From: Gammaproteobacteria bacterium
GTDB taxonomy: Bacteria > Pseudomonadota > Gammaproteobacteria > UBA5335 > SLRW01
Assembly (NCBI GenBank): GCA_007130745.1
Contig: SLRW01000126.1
Span: forward strand, 1-8,568
Direction of reading: 5' to 3'
DNA length: 8,568 nt
Each line of letters begins with the position of its first letter. Position 1 is the first letter of the stretch. Positions 1-7,066 of this stretch are shown here, one piece after another. The translations under genes and the position numbers were made by a program. The notes beneath the pieces are model-generated. The model worked only from the letters and a program-made list of their open reading frames with translations, searched no databases and was not told the origin of the DNA.

Positions 1-23
1 AGATATTGCCGCTGCAAATCAGC

Positions 24-41
24 AAAAAACGACGGAAGTCG
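24..41 (-). terminator. Weak leftward terminator-like hairpin
   Basis: Read on the minus strand, CGAC (41-38), loop TTCC (37-34) and GTCG (33-30) form a short hairpin followed directly by six T (29-24). The layout is that of an intrinsic terminator, but the stem is only 4 bp, so the call is weak. It would end a leftward transcript from the extended -10 box at 85-93, or a transcript of unknown origin. Confidence 0.25.
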
Positions 42-84
42 GTTGGCATAACGCAGGCACACAAGCTTCATCAGAAGCACGCAG

Positions 85-93
85 TTTATAGCA
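85..93 (-). promoter_or_regulatory. Possible extended -10 promoter, leftward
   Basis: The minus strand reads TGC (93-91) followed by TATAAA (90-85), an extended -10 of the TGnTATAAT type with one mismatch in the hexamer. No good -35 box lies 16-18 bp further upstream, which extended -10 promoters can tolerate. Initiation would fall near 78, exactly at the start of a 5-bp hairpin (65-69 with 74-78). The transcript would run towards the T-tract hairpin at 24-41 and out of the window. Confidence 0.25.
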
Positions 94-172
94 CATCACC
101 GCAAGCCGGGCTAACCACCCCGCGCTTGCACACGCGTTTCCAGCATCAAGTGTCCAGTTTTCAGTTGCCACG

Positions 173-199
173 CCCGGAAACCCCAAACCCAACCCCCCC
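173..199 (-). other. G-quadruplex motif (i-motif on the + strand)
   Basis: The plus strand has four C-tracts of 3, 4, 3 and 7 bases at 173-175, 181-184, 188-190 and 193-199, separated by 5, 3 and 2 bases. The minus strand, which is the template strand for pgaA, therefore fits the standard four-tract quadruplex rule (G3+ with loops of 1-7). It lies about 67 bp upstream of the -10 box of the pga operon. Whether it folds in the cell is unknown. Confidence 0.5.
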
Positions 200-219
200 A
201 ACCGGGACCAACCGGGACA
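200..219 (+). repeat. 10-bp tandem repeat upstream of pgaA promoter
   Basis: AACCGGGACC (200-209) is followed immediately by AACCGGGACA (210-219), a tandem pair differing only in the last base. The 10-bp period puts both copies on about the same face of the helix, about 47 bp upstream of the -10 box, where an activator site would be expected. In E. coli the LysR-type activator NhaR acts upstream of pga, but I cannot match these bases to a known NhaR site. The operator role is inference. Confidence 0.4.
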
Positions 220-265
220 CCCACCTTCTCACCTAACACACCCGTACCAACGGCGCGGGTTCCTG

Positions 266-271
266 TATAAT
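266..271 (+). promoter_or_regulatory. -10 box of the pga operon promoter
   Basis: A perfect TATAAT lies 48 bp before the pgaA start codon, predicting a leader of roughly 40 bases. The region 16-18 bp upstream has no TTGACA-like -35 box, so the promoter probably depends on an activator; the tandem repeat at 200-219 is a candidate site. Confidence 0.5.
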
Positions 272-318
272 CAAATACTGACAACGACTCCCGTTTTATT
301 GCCTGGTCTTCTTCTCCT

Positions 319-2187
319 ATGTCCCACACGATGTTCATCCGACTGCCCCTGCGCCGGCTGGCCGGCCTGAGTGCGCTGCCGGCATGGTTGCTGGCGGCTG
401 CCTTGCTGGCCGGGACCTTGCCGGCCGAAGCCCAGACGCCCGGCGATGCGCGCGAGCAGGCGGTGATGGTGGCGCGGGCCGGGGATACGGCGGCGGCAAT
501 TGAACAACTGCAAGCGTTGTGGCATCAAGCGCGCGACACGGCGGTGCTGCACGATCTGATCGCAGTGCATCATTGGCACGGCAACCACAGCCAGGCAGTG
601 GCGCTGTCCGCCGAACTGGCTATCCGCACTACCCCGCCCTGGGTGCTGGAGAACGTCGCCGGCGCCTGGCGCGCACTGGACGAGCCGCTGGCGGCAGCGC
701 AATGGTATGAATTCTGTGTGTTGCTCAGCGATAACGGGCTGGACTGCGCGCTGGCGGCGGCACAAAGCTACGCCGAGGCCGGGCAGGACAAACGTGCGGC
801 GGAATCCCTGCAGGCCCTGGCCCGACAGCACCCCGAAAACGCCGAAGTCCACACCCTCCTGGCCCGCCACCAGCTCGAAACGGGACACCCACAAGCTGCA
901 CTGGCGACCATGGACACACTGGTAGACAACACCGCAACAACCGGCGGCCCGGCACACATTGACGCCCGCCGCCGCGCGGCCGTGGCCCGCGCCTGGACGG
1001 AAGATCTGCCTGGGGCACAGGCAGGTCTGGAGGCGCTGCTTGAGGACGCGCCAGAAGCCGTGGATGCGCGCATGGACCTGGCGACGATTTATCGCTGGCG
1101 GGGCTGGCCACGGCGCGCGCTGGCACAGTATGAGCTGATTCTGGAGCAGGACCGCAGCCACGCCGGGGCGATGATCGGCAAAGGCGAAATTCTGGGCGCG
1201 GCGGGGGAATATCACCAGGCCCGGCTGCTGCGCCAGGAGTTGCGCAGCTTCCACCCCAGCGAGCCGGCCCGCCACCGCCTGCGCAGCAGTGAACGACGCA
1301 ACCGGGGCTGGCACCTGAACGCGCATGTGGCCACCGGCCGCGCCGACAGCGCCACCTTTGGCAGCCGCGACATGCTGCTGGGCTGGCGACTCAATGCGCC
1401 CATGCACAGCCGCCACTCGCGCGTGTATGTGTGGCAGACCCACGAATGGGCCCGCTTTCCCGAGGGCAATGGCAACGACACCCGTTTTGGTGTGGGGCTG
1501 GAGCAACGGCGCATGGACTGGCATGCGCGGGGGGAAATCCACGGCAGCACCGACAGCGACCTGGATCGCGGCGCCGAGCTCTGGCTGGCGTGGACCGGCA
1601 GCGACCACTTGCGCTTTGAAGGTCGGCTGGACAGCTCACCGGCAGAAGTGCCGCTGCGCGGACGCAACCAGGGGGTAACCGGCGAGCTGGCGCAGTTCAC
1701 CACCCGCTACACCTGGCATGAGCGGCGCAACGCCAGCGTCAGCTTTACCGCCATGGATTTTGATGATGACAACCGCCGGCGCAGTGTTTCGGGACTATTC
1801 ACCCAGCGCGTGCATACCCGGCCGCGCTGGCAGCTGGACGGCGAGCTGGGGCTGTATACCTCGAACAATTCGCTGGACCCTGCCGAGGCCAGTTACTTCA
1901 ACCCGACATCTGACCTCAGCCTGACAGCGGGGCTTAACAGTAACTGGCAGACCTGGCGCGGCAATGGTCGCGCCCTGGACCAGCGCACCGGAGTGTACGC
2001 GGGCAGTTACTCGCAGGAGGGCGCCGGCGGCGATGTGATCTCCGGTGCGCGCTATGAGCATGTATGGACGCTGCGCGGTGGGCAGCAATTGCGCTATGGC
2101 GGCAGCGCCGCACGGCGGGTATACGATGGTGACGCCGAGGGGCAGTTCGCCGTATTCGCCGCCATCGACTGGTGGTTCTCGGAGTGA
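319..2187 (+). CDS. pgaA: PgaA, PNAG outer-membrane export porin
   Basis: This is the porin that exports poly-beta-1,6-N-acetylglucosamine across the outer membrane. The protein has 622 residues. A signal peptide (basic start, hydrophobic core about 14-34, likely cut AEA|Q at 38/39) is followed by TPR-like helical repeats to about residue 325, then a beta-barrel from about 330 to the end. Barrel signatures typical of PgaA are visible: VPLRGRNQG (444-452), FDDDNRR (481-487) and YFNPTSDLSL (526-535). E. coli PgaA has 807 residues. The barrel here (about 290) is of normal size, so the missing length is in the periplasmic TPR part, the part that works with PgaB in E. coli. The chain ends WWFSE rather than with a terminal aromatic residue. 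The start at 319 has no SD, nor does the alternative ATG at 331; a TAA at 268-270 blocks any longer start. The stop precedes pgaC by 8 bases. Confidence 0.88.
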   Translation: MSHTMFIRLPLRRLAGLSALPAWLLAAALLAGTLPAEAQTPGDAREQAVMVARAGDTAAAIEQLQALWHQARDTAVLHDLIAVHHWHGNHSQAVALSAELAIRTTPPWVLENVAGAWRALDEPLAAAQWYEFCVLLSDNGLDCALAAAQSYAEAGQDKRAAESLQALARQHPENAEVHTLLARHQLETGHPQAALATMDTLVDNTATTGGPAHIDARRRAAVARAWTEDLPGAQAGLEALLEDAPEAVDARMDLATIYRWRGWPRRALAQYELILEQDRSHAGAMIGKGEILGAAGEYHQARLLRQELRSFHPSEPARHRLRSSERRNRGWHLNAHVATGRADSATFGSRDMLLGWRLNAPMHSRHSRVYVWQTHEWARFPEGNGNDTRFGVGLEQRRMDWHARGEIHGSTDSDLDRGAELWLAWTGSDHLRFEGRLDSSPAEVPLRGRNQGVTGELAQFTTRYTWHERRNASVSFTAMDFDDDNRRRSVSGLFTQRVHTRPRWQLDGELGLYTSNNSLDPAEASYFNPTSDLSLTAGLNSNWQTWRGNGRALDQRTGVYAGSYSQEGAGGDVISGARYEHVWTLRGGQQLRYGGSAARRVYDGDAEGQFAVFAAIDWWFSE

Positions 2188-2195
2188 GCTGGCCT

Positions 2196-3473
2196 ATGGA
2201 TGCCACCGGAACCGTCGTACTGTTATTGCTTGCCTTTGCCTTTTATTACCCGCTGATGATGTCGTGTCTGTGGATGCTGGGCGGGACGTACTATTACTTC
2301 CACCGTGAACGGCATGTAGACCGCAAGCAGCCGCCGGCGATGTGCGACCCGGCGCCGCTGGTGTCGATCCTTGTGCCCTGCCACAACGAGGCAGACAACA
2401 TTGAGGAGACCATCGCCTGGCTAGCCGCGCAGGAATACCCCAATTTCGAGATCATCGCCATCAATGACGGCTCTACCGACCAGACCGCCGGGCTGCTGGA
2501 AACCCTGACCGTGCAACACGAGCGGCTGCGGGTGATTCACCTGGCCAACAACGCCGGCAAGGCCATGGCGCTGCGTACCGGCGCCCTGGCAGCCAACGGC
2601 GAATTCCTGGTGTGCATTGACGGCGATGCCTTGCTCGACAAGCGTGCTACCCACTGGCTGGTGCACCACTTTGAGCACGGCCCGCGGGTGGGAGCGGTGA
2701 CCGGCAACCCGCGCATTCGCAACCGTTCCACCCTGCTCGGCAAGCTTCAGGTGGGGGAATTTTCTTCCATTATCGGGCTGATCAAGCGCGCGCAGCGGAT
2801 TTACGGGCGTATTTTCACTGTCTCCGGGGTAATTGCCGCCTATCGCAAGCAGGCCCTGCAGCAGGCGGGGTACTGGAGCACCGACATTGTCACGGATGAC
2901 ATTGACATCTCCTGGCGGATGCAGCTCCAGCACTGGGATATACGCTATGAGCCCAATGCGCTGTGCTGGATCCTGATGCCCGAGAGCTTCCGCGGACTGT
3001 GGCGCCAACGACTGCGCTGGGCCGTGGGTGGGATGCAGGTGTTCTGGCGCTACGCCGGCACCCTGCTGCGCTGGCGTCACCGACGCTTCTGGGGAGTATG
3101 GCTGGAGTTCCTGATCAGCGCGCTATGGGCACACGCCATGACGTTGGTGATCGCGCTGTTTTTGCTGGGGCTGGTGGTGGATCTGCCGCCGTCCTGGCAG
3201 GTCAGCTCCATGGTGCCGCAATGGCATGGCGTATTACTGGCCTTTGTCTGCCTGCTCCAATTCGCCGTGAGCATGCGCATTGACCGGCGCTACGAGCAGC
3301 GGCTGGGTCGCAAGCTGTACTGGATGATCTGGTATCCCATCGGCTTCTGGTTAATCACCATGGTCACTACAGTAGCGGCGGGTCCAATGGCACTGATGCG
3401 TCGGCATGATAAACGCGCCACCTGGACCAGCCCGGACCGGGGCATCCAGCTAAAGAAAGAACGCCAGACATGA
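2196..3473 (+). CDS. pgaC: PgaC, GT2 PNAG synthase
   Basis: This is the inner-membrane glycosyltransferase that polymerises UDP-GlcNAc into PNAG. It has 425 residues from this start (E. coli PgaC 441). An N-terminal membrane segment (about 6-30) is followed by the cytosolic GT2 domain, with LVPCHNE (59-65), NDGS with D91, the DGD motif (D142, D144), TDD at 233-235 holding the expected catalytic base, and QRLRW (271-275). Further membrane segments lie at about 303-328, 343-360 and 376-398. All catalytic motifs are intact. I chose ATG 2196 over GTG 2172 or 2184 because GGAG at 2181-2184 lies 11 bases ahead and the protein then begins just before its first membrane segment. Spacing of 8 bases from pgaA suggests translational coupling. 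In E. coli PgaC and PgaD together bind cyclic di-GMP and are activated by it. Confidence 0.93.
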   Translation: MDATGTVVLLLLAFAFYYPLMMSCLWMLGGTYYYFHRERHVDRKQPPAMCDPAPLVSILVPCHNEADNIEETIAWLAAQEYPNFEIIAINDGSTDQTAGLLETLTVQHERLRVIHLANNAGKAMALRTGALAANGEFLVCIDGDALLDKRATHWLVHHFEHGPRVGAVTGNPRIRNRSTLLGKLQVGEFSSIIGLIKRAQRIYGRIFTVSGVIAAYRKQALQQAGYWSTDIVTDDIDISWRMQLQHWDIRYEPNALCWILMPESFRGLWRQRLRWAVGGMQVFWRYAGTLLRWRHRRFWGVWLEFLISALWAHAMTLVIALFLLGLVVDLPPSWQVSSMVPQWHGVLLAFVCLLQFAVSMRIDRRYEQRLGRKLYWMIWYPIGFWLITMVTTVAAGPMALMRRHDKRATWTSPDRGIQLKKERQT

Positions 3474-3961
3474 ACAAAAGCCTGCCGCCAATCATCGAAC
3501 GTCCTGAATTGCAGACCTGGCAACAGCGGTCTCTGTACGGGTTGGTTACCCTGTTGTTGTGGGGCCTATGGATGTATCTGTGGACACCCCTGCTGAGCCT
3601 GGTCGCCTGGGTACTGGGGGTACGCTTTTTTGTGGTGGAAATGCTGCTGCCGACCAATATGACTTATGTGCAGGAACTGTTCATCTATGGCCAGGTGATA
3701 TTGCTCATGCTGGTGCTGATACTGGCCTGGTCGCACTACAACATCTGGCGCTTTCGCGGCAAGGAGCGTCGTTCCCACCAGCCGCCGCTGAGCCCGGCGG
3801 ATGAAGCCGACTGGTACGGCATAGACCCCAAACTCGTCGAGCAACTTCGGGAAACCCGCTCTGCGGTCGTGCACTACGACGACAATAACCGGTTGGTGAC
3901 AGTGCAGTCCCGTGCTTCGCACGCGCCAGCGCACAACCAGGCGGAACACGGTAAACGGTAA
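3470..3961 (+). CDS. pgaD: PgaD, PNAG synthase membrane subunit
   Basis: This is the small inner-membrane partner of PgaC, which it stabilises and helps to respond to cyclic di-GMP in E. coli. The protein has 163 residues with two membrane segments at about 22-49 and 69-88. They are followed by the family-like motif NIWRFRGKERR (91-101) at the cytosolic face. The soluble tail (about 102-163) makes it longer than E. coli PgaD (137); the last 15 or so residues look poorly ordered. The start ATG overlaps the pgaC stop in an ATGA arrangement, and a weak purine-rich AAAGAAAGAA lies upstream, so translation is probably coupled. The stop TAA falls inside a 7-bp tandem repeat and is followed at once by a strong hairpin. 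PgaD is poorly conserved in sequence, so the call rests on topology, the RFRGKERR motif and position. Confidence 0.88.
   Translation: MNKSLPPIIERPELQTWQQRSLYGLVTLLLWGLWMYLWTPLLSLVAWVLGVRFFVVEMLLPTNMTYVQELFIYGQVILLMLVLILAWSHYNIWRFRGKERRSHQPPLSPADEADWYGIDPKLVEQLRETRSAVVHYDDNNRLVTVQSRASHAPAHNQAEHGKR
3911..3923 (+). other. Small hairpin within the end of pgaD
   Basis: CGTGC (3911-3915), loop TTC and GCACG (3919-3923) form a perfect 5-bp stem inside the pgaD tail. No T-tract follows, so it is not a terminator. It may be chance in GC-rich coding sequence. Confidence 0.25.
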
Positions 3962-3963
3962 AC
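3950..3963 (+). repeat. 7-bp tandem repeat spanning the pgaD stop
   Basis: GGTAAAC occurs twice in direct succession (3950-3956 and 3957-3963). The one-base frame offset of the second copy supplies the TAA stop of pgaD at 3959-3961. Without the second copy the frame would continue into the terminator hairpin. Confidence 0.6.
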
Positions 3964-3993
3964 GACCCGCGCGAAGCGCGGGTCAGGCCTTTT
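3964..3993. terminator. Terminator hairpin between pgaD and the convergent GGDEF-EAL gene
   Basis: GACCCGCGC (3964-3972) and GCGCGGGTC (3976-3984) form a perfect 9-bp GC-rich stem closed by a GAA triloop, with GCGAAGC at the tip, a motif known to make an exceptionally stable mini-hairpin. On the plus strand four T follow at 3990-3993; on the minus strand only three T (3962-3960) follow one base after the stem. It ends the pga operon best and probably acts in both directions. The stop TGA of the minus-strand gene (3985-3983) overlaps the 3' arm. Confidence 0.7.
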
Positions 3994-6958
3994 GCTCGAA
4001 GTCTTCCGCCGACAGTGCGGGATGATAAAGCCACCCCTGGTAGTGCGTGCAGCCGAGTTCGGCCAGGCGTTGCTGGATCTCGACAGTCTCCACGCCCTCG
4101 GCGATCACCCCCATCTCCAGGGCATGCGCCATGGCGATGATGGCGCGGACGATGGCGGCATCGTTGTCATCCTCGACCATATCGCGCACAAAGCCGCGGT
4201 CGATCTTGATCACATCTATAGGCAGCGTCTTGAGATAAACCAGCGAGGAATAGCCGGTGCCGAAATCATCCAGCAGCAACTGCAAGCCGAGTTCCCGCAG
4301 CCGGGCCATCTTGCGGATGGTGTCACCCATTTCTTCAAGCATCAGGCTTTCGGTCAGTTCCAGTTGCAGTCGGGCCGGGTTCACACCGGTCTCGTCCAGC
4401 ACTTCGCAGACCTGCTCGACAAAATCAGGGTGATGAAACTGCCGGGCACTGACATTGACCGAGACCTGCAGTTGACCCAGCAGCGGGTGCTCCTGCCAGG
4501 CCACCAGTTGGCGGCACACCTGAACCAGGATGCTGCGACCCAGCGTGAGGATCATGCCGCTTTCCTCGGCCACCGGAATAAACTCGCCCGGCGAGACCGG
4601 CCCGCGTTCAGGATGTTCCCAGCGCGCCAGTGATTCGGCACCGACCAGCTCACCCTTGTCGTCATACTGCGGCTGATAAAAGGGCACCACATCGCCCCGT
4701 GCCAGCGCCTCGCGCAGGTCATCCTCCAGGCTTACCCGCCGGTCGATACGATCCCGCATGGCCGGGTCATACATACTATGGATATTGCCGCCCCGTGCCT
4801 TGGCCTGGTACATGGCCATGTCGGCACGCTTCATCACCTCATCCACCGTGTCGCAATTGCCGTCGATCACGGTGACGCCAATGCTGGTGGTACAAAAGCG
4901 CTGGTGAGAACCCAGCAGGTAGGGGGCAGCCAGGGCGTCAAGGATGCGCCTGGCGTGTGCGCCGGCCTGGTCGGCGGCAACTGTGGCGTCGGCGTCCAGG
5001 CCCTCCAGCACCACCGCGAACTCATCGCCGCCGAAGCGGGCAACGGTGTCATTCTTGCGCAGACAATTCTCGATGCGCCGCGCCACCTGTTCCAGCAACT
5101 CATCGCCGATTTCGTGGCCCAGGGTGTCGTTGAGTTGCTTGAAGTTGTCCATGTCCATGAACAGATAGGCTGAAAGCCGCTGTTCGCGCTGATCCCGGGT
5201 CAGCGTGCGTTGCAGCCGGTCCTCCAGCAGGCGGCGATTGGGCAGATGGGTGACCGGGTCGTACATGGCCAGGAACTCGATTTCCTTTTCCACCCGCTTG
5301 CGCTGGGTAACATCACGGAAATACACCGCCAGCCCGCCCTCGCCGGTAGGATAGGCCCGGATATCAAACCAGGCGCTCAGGGGGCCAAAATAAAACTCGA
5401 ACTCGGCGGTCCGTTTATCCGCAATGGCGCGGCGATAATTTTGCTCCAGCTCCGTATGCAGAACATCCGGAAACGCCTCCCAGATAACTTGCCCGAGCAA
5501 GGCCTCACGGTCAGTTTGCAGCACGTTCTCGGCCTGGGTATTGATGTAGGTAAAACGCCATTCATGATCCAGGGTGTAAAAGGCATCGGTGATGCTCTCC
5601 AGCGTCGCGGCAAGGCCGCGATTGAGCCGCTCGGACTCATCCTGGGCCGCCTTCCACGCAGTCACATCCTGAGCGTACCCCTGTACCCGGGTCACTCTGC
5701 CTTGCTGATCGCGCGCCACCGGCTCGGCATGGATCCGTATCCAGCGCGTCTCGCCATTGTCAGGACGGATGATCCGATGATCCAGCGCCAGCATGGTGCC
5801 TTGTTTGAGCATCTCCACCAGTTTGGCATCCAGCCCCGCCAGATCATCGGAATGAGAAATCCGCACCACTTCATCGCGAGACAATTGCGCGCGATCAAAA
5901 CCGGTCAGGCGACACCACTCTGGCGAACCACGAACATAATCAGCCGCCACGTCCCATTCCCAGCTGCCCATGCCGGCCAGCGCCTCGGCGCGCGCACGAC
6001 GGCTTTCGCTTTCGCGCAGCGCGCGGTTGTTGCGCTCGCGTTCTTCACAGGCACCGATCATATCGGCCAGCCCCTGCAACAATCGGACCTCCGGCTCGGT
6101 CCAGTGACGCGGGCCACTGACCATCTCGAAACCGATAAAGCCGCACAGGCCATCACGACAGACTACGGGCATGGCCAGCAGTGCCTGTATATCACCGGCC
6201 TCGAACAATTCCCGCTCGGGCGCCCATTGTTCGTCCATATCGGCGACACAGGGAACATGGAGCACTTCGTTGCGCTCCAGCAGCTTGCGGTAGTTGGGTA
6301 TCACGCTCAGGGGGGTGTTCTGGAAGCGTGGCATTTCCGGGGGCATCCCCGGCGCACACCACTCGTTCACTTGCCATATCAGCGCTTGTTCAATATCCAC
6401 CTTGAACAAATACACCCGATCCGCCTTGCAATACTCCCCCACAAGGCCAAGAGCCTGACCAAAGCGTTGCTCTACCTCTCCCTCCGGCGCGGCTACCAGC
6501 AAGCGGGAAAGATCCACCAGCAACTGCTGCAACCCCGACACGTAACTCAGGGAGGCTTCGGTTTCACGGATCGCGGTGATATCCACCATGGAACCGATCA
6601 ACTTGACCGGCTTGCCTTTACGCGCCAGCACATCCACCGTATCGCGCAACCACACCGTGCGGCCATCGGCGGCGATCATGCGGTAATCAAAGATGTGCTT
6701 TTGCAGCTTGCGGGTGGCTTCGGCGCAGTAGCGTGGCACCCATTCACGATCTTGCGGGTGGATGTGATTGACCCAGAATTCAGGGTCTTGTGTCCAGCAC
6801 TCGGGGGCATAGCCCAGCAACTGCTCCGACTCGCTGCTCACATAAGAGAATGCAAAAGTTTCAGGATCGCCTTCCCAGAGTATGGCGGCGGTGGATTCCA
6901 GCAGGGTGCGGTACAGCCGGTCGGCGCGGGTAATAGCGGATTTGCGTAGCCGGGACAT
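3983..6958 (-). CDS. PAS-GAF-PAS-PAS-GGDEF-EAL cyclic-di-GMP enzyme
   Basis: This is a 991-residue sensor enzyme that probably makes and/or degrades cyclic di-GMP. No membrane segment or signal peptide is visible, so it is likely cytosolic. Order of domains: PAS (about 12-135), GAF (about 143-305), PAS (about 325-437), PAS (about 447-558), GGDEF (about 560-730) and EAL (about 745-988). The cyclase motif GGDEF (643-647) is intact, and the inhibitory RxxD site (R634, D637) sits five residues ahead of it. The EAL motif reads ESLAR (775-779), a tolerated variant. The metal and catalytic set is otherwise complete: N835, E867, D897-D898 in DDFGTGYSS, K918, E954 and Q974. Both activities are therefore possible; which dominates cannot be read from sequence. 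The start ATG has no SD of its own; a short ORF with a consensus SD ends four bases upstream. It converges on the pga operon, whose synthase is a known type of cyclic-di-GMP target. The ligands of the PAS and GAF domains are unknown. Confidence 0.93.
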   Translation of the reverse strand: MSRLRKSAITRADRLYRTLLESTAAILWEGDPETFAFSYVSSESEQLLGYAPECWTQDPEFWVNHIHPQDREWVPRYCAEATRKLQKHIFDYRMIAADGRTVWLRDTVDVLARKGKPVKLIGSMVDITAIRETEASLSYVSGLQQLLVDLSRLLVAAPEGEVEQRFGQALGLVGEYCKADRVYLFKVDIEQALIWQVNEWCAPGMPPEMPRFQNTPLSVIPNYRKLLERNEVLHVPCVADMDEQWAPERELFEAGDIQALLAMPVVCRDGLCGFIGFEMVSGPRHWTEPEVRLLQGLADMIGACEERERNNRALRESESRRARAEALAGMGSWEWDVAADYVRGSPEWCRLTGFDRAQLSRDEVVRISHSDDLAGLDAKLVEMLKQGTMLALDHRIIRPDNGETRWIRIHAEPVARDQQGRVTRVQGYAQDVTAWKAAQDESERLNRGLAATLESITDAFYTLDHEWRFTYINTQAENVLQTDREALLGQVIWEAFPDVLHTELEQNYRRAIADKRTAEFEFYFGPLSAWFDIRAYPTGEGGLAVYFRDVTQRKRVEKEIEFLAMYDPVTHLPNRRLLEDRLQRTLTRDQREQRLSAYLFMDMDNFKQLNDTLGHEIGDELLEQVARRIENCLRKNDTVARFGGDEFAVVLEGLDADATVAADQAGAHARRILDALAAPYLLGSHQRFCTTSIGVTVIDGNCDTVDEVMKRADMAMYQAKARGGNIHSMYDPAMRDRIDRRVSLEDDLREALARGDVVPFYQPQYDDKGELVGAESLARWEHPERGPVSPGEFIPVAEESGMILTLGRSILVQVCRQLVAWQEHPLLGQLQVSVNVSARQFHHPDFVEQVCEVLDETGVNPARLQLELTESLMLEEMGDTIRKMARLRELGLQLLLDDFGTGYSSLVYLKTLPIDVIKIDRGFVRDMVEDDNDAAIVRAIIAMAHALEMGVIAEGVETVEIQQRLAELGCTHYQGWLYHPALSAEDFEQKA

Positions 6959-6962
6959 GACA

Positions 6963-7055
6963 TCAGAAACCCGGGCGAAAATTCCGGCGCAACCGAACCG
7001 GGAACCACGGCAACTGGCGAATGGTAATGAGGGGAAAACAGCGTAACGCGTGCAT
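6963..7055 (-). CDS. Leader ORF (30 aa) upstream of the GGDEF-EAL gene
   Basis: A 30-codon frame begins MHALRCFPLI and ends RRNFRPGF. It contains six arginines, two prolines around a Trp-Phe pair (LPWFP) and a hydrophobic stretch near the start. Its ATG (7055-7053) has the best SD I noticed in the window, GGAGG six bases ahead. Its TGA (6965-6963) is four bases before the ATG of the large gene, which has no SD. This is the usual geometry for translational coupling or a regulatory leader peptide. I recognise no family. It might instead be a decoy, with the SD serving the second start poorly; conservation of the frame would decide. Confidence 0.45.
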   Translation of the reverse strand: MHALRCFPLITIRQLPWFPVRLRRNFRPGF

Positions 7056-7061
7056 GGGATT

Positions 7062-7066
7062 CCTCC
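7062..7066 (-). promoter_or_regulatory. Consensus Shine-Dalgarno for the leader ORF
   Basis: Minus strand GGAGG (7066-7062), within a longer GGGGGAGGAA, is six bases from ATG 7055. An upstream ATG at 7074-7072 overlaps the SD region and belongs to another frame, with nothing comparable before it. The SD lies 104-108 bases from the start of the GGDEF-EAL gene, too far to serve that start directly. Confidence 0.6.

Larger units (their letters stand above)
1..318. other. Non-coding region upstream of pgaA
   Basis: I find no credible gene here. The short open frames on both strands have low-complexity, proline- and threonine-rich or otherwise unprotein-like translations and no ribosome binding site. 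What the region does hold is a possible leftward promoter and terminator pair (85-93 and 24-41), a C-tract cluster (173-199), a 10-bp tandem repeat (200-219) and a -10 box for the pga operon (266-271). It is probably the regulatory region of the operon. Confidence 0.6.

Noticed and set aside
6..236. 76-codon open frame upstream of pgaA
   Set aside because: Its translation is rich in Pro, Thr and Lys with no recognisable pattern, no SD, and it passes through the C-tract and tandem repeat region; looks like non-coding DNA.
271..1608. 445-codon open frame on the minus strand, antisense to pgaA
   Set aside because: It lies opposite a gene with signal peptide and recognisable family motifs. Long antisense frames are expected in GC-rich genes, and its arginine- and alanine-rich translation shows no family or ribosome site.
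2172..2195. Longer start for PgaC at GTG 2172 or GTG 2184
   Set aside because: Both lie within the end of pgaA without a suitable ribosome site, whereas ATG 2196 has GGAG 11 bases upstream and gives a normal N-terminus for the family.
5210..6949. 579-codon open frame on the plus strand, antisense to the GGDEF-EAL gene
   Set aside because: It mirrors the PAS, GAF and GGDEF coding region and its translation is unlike a folded protein family; best explained as a shadow of codon bias.
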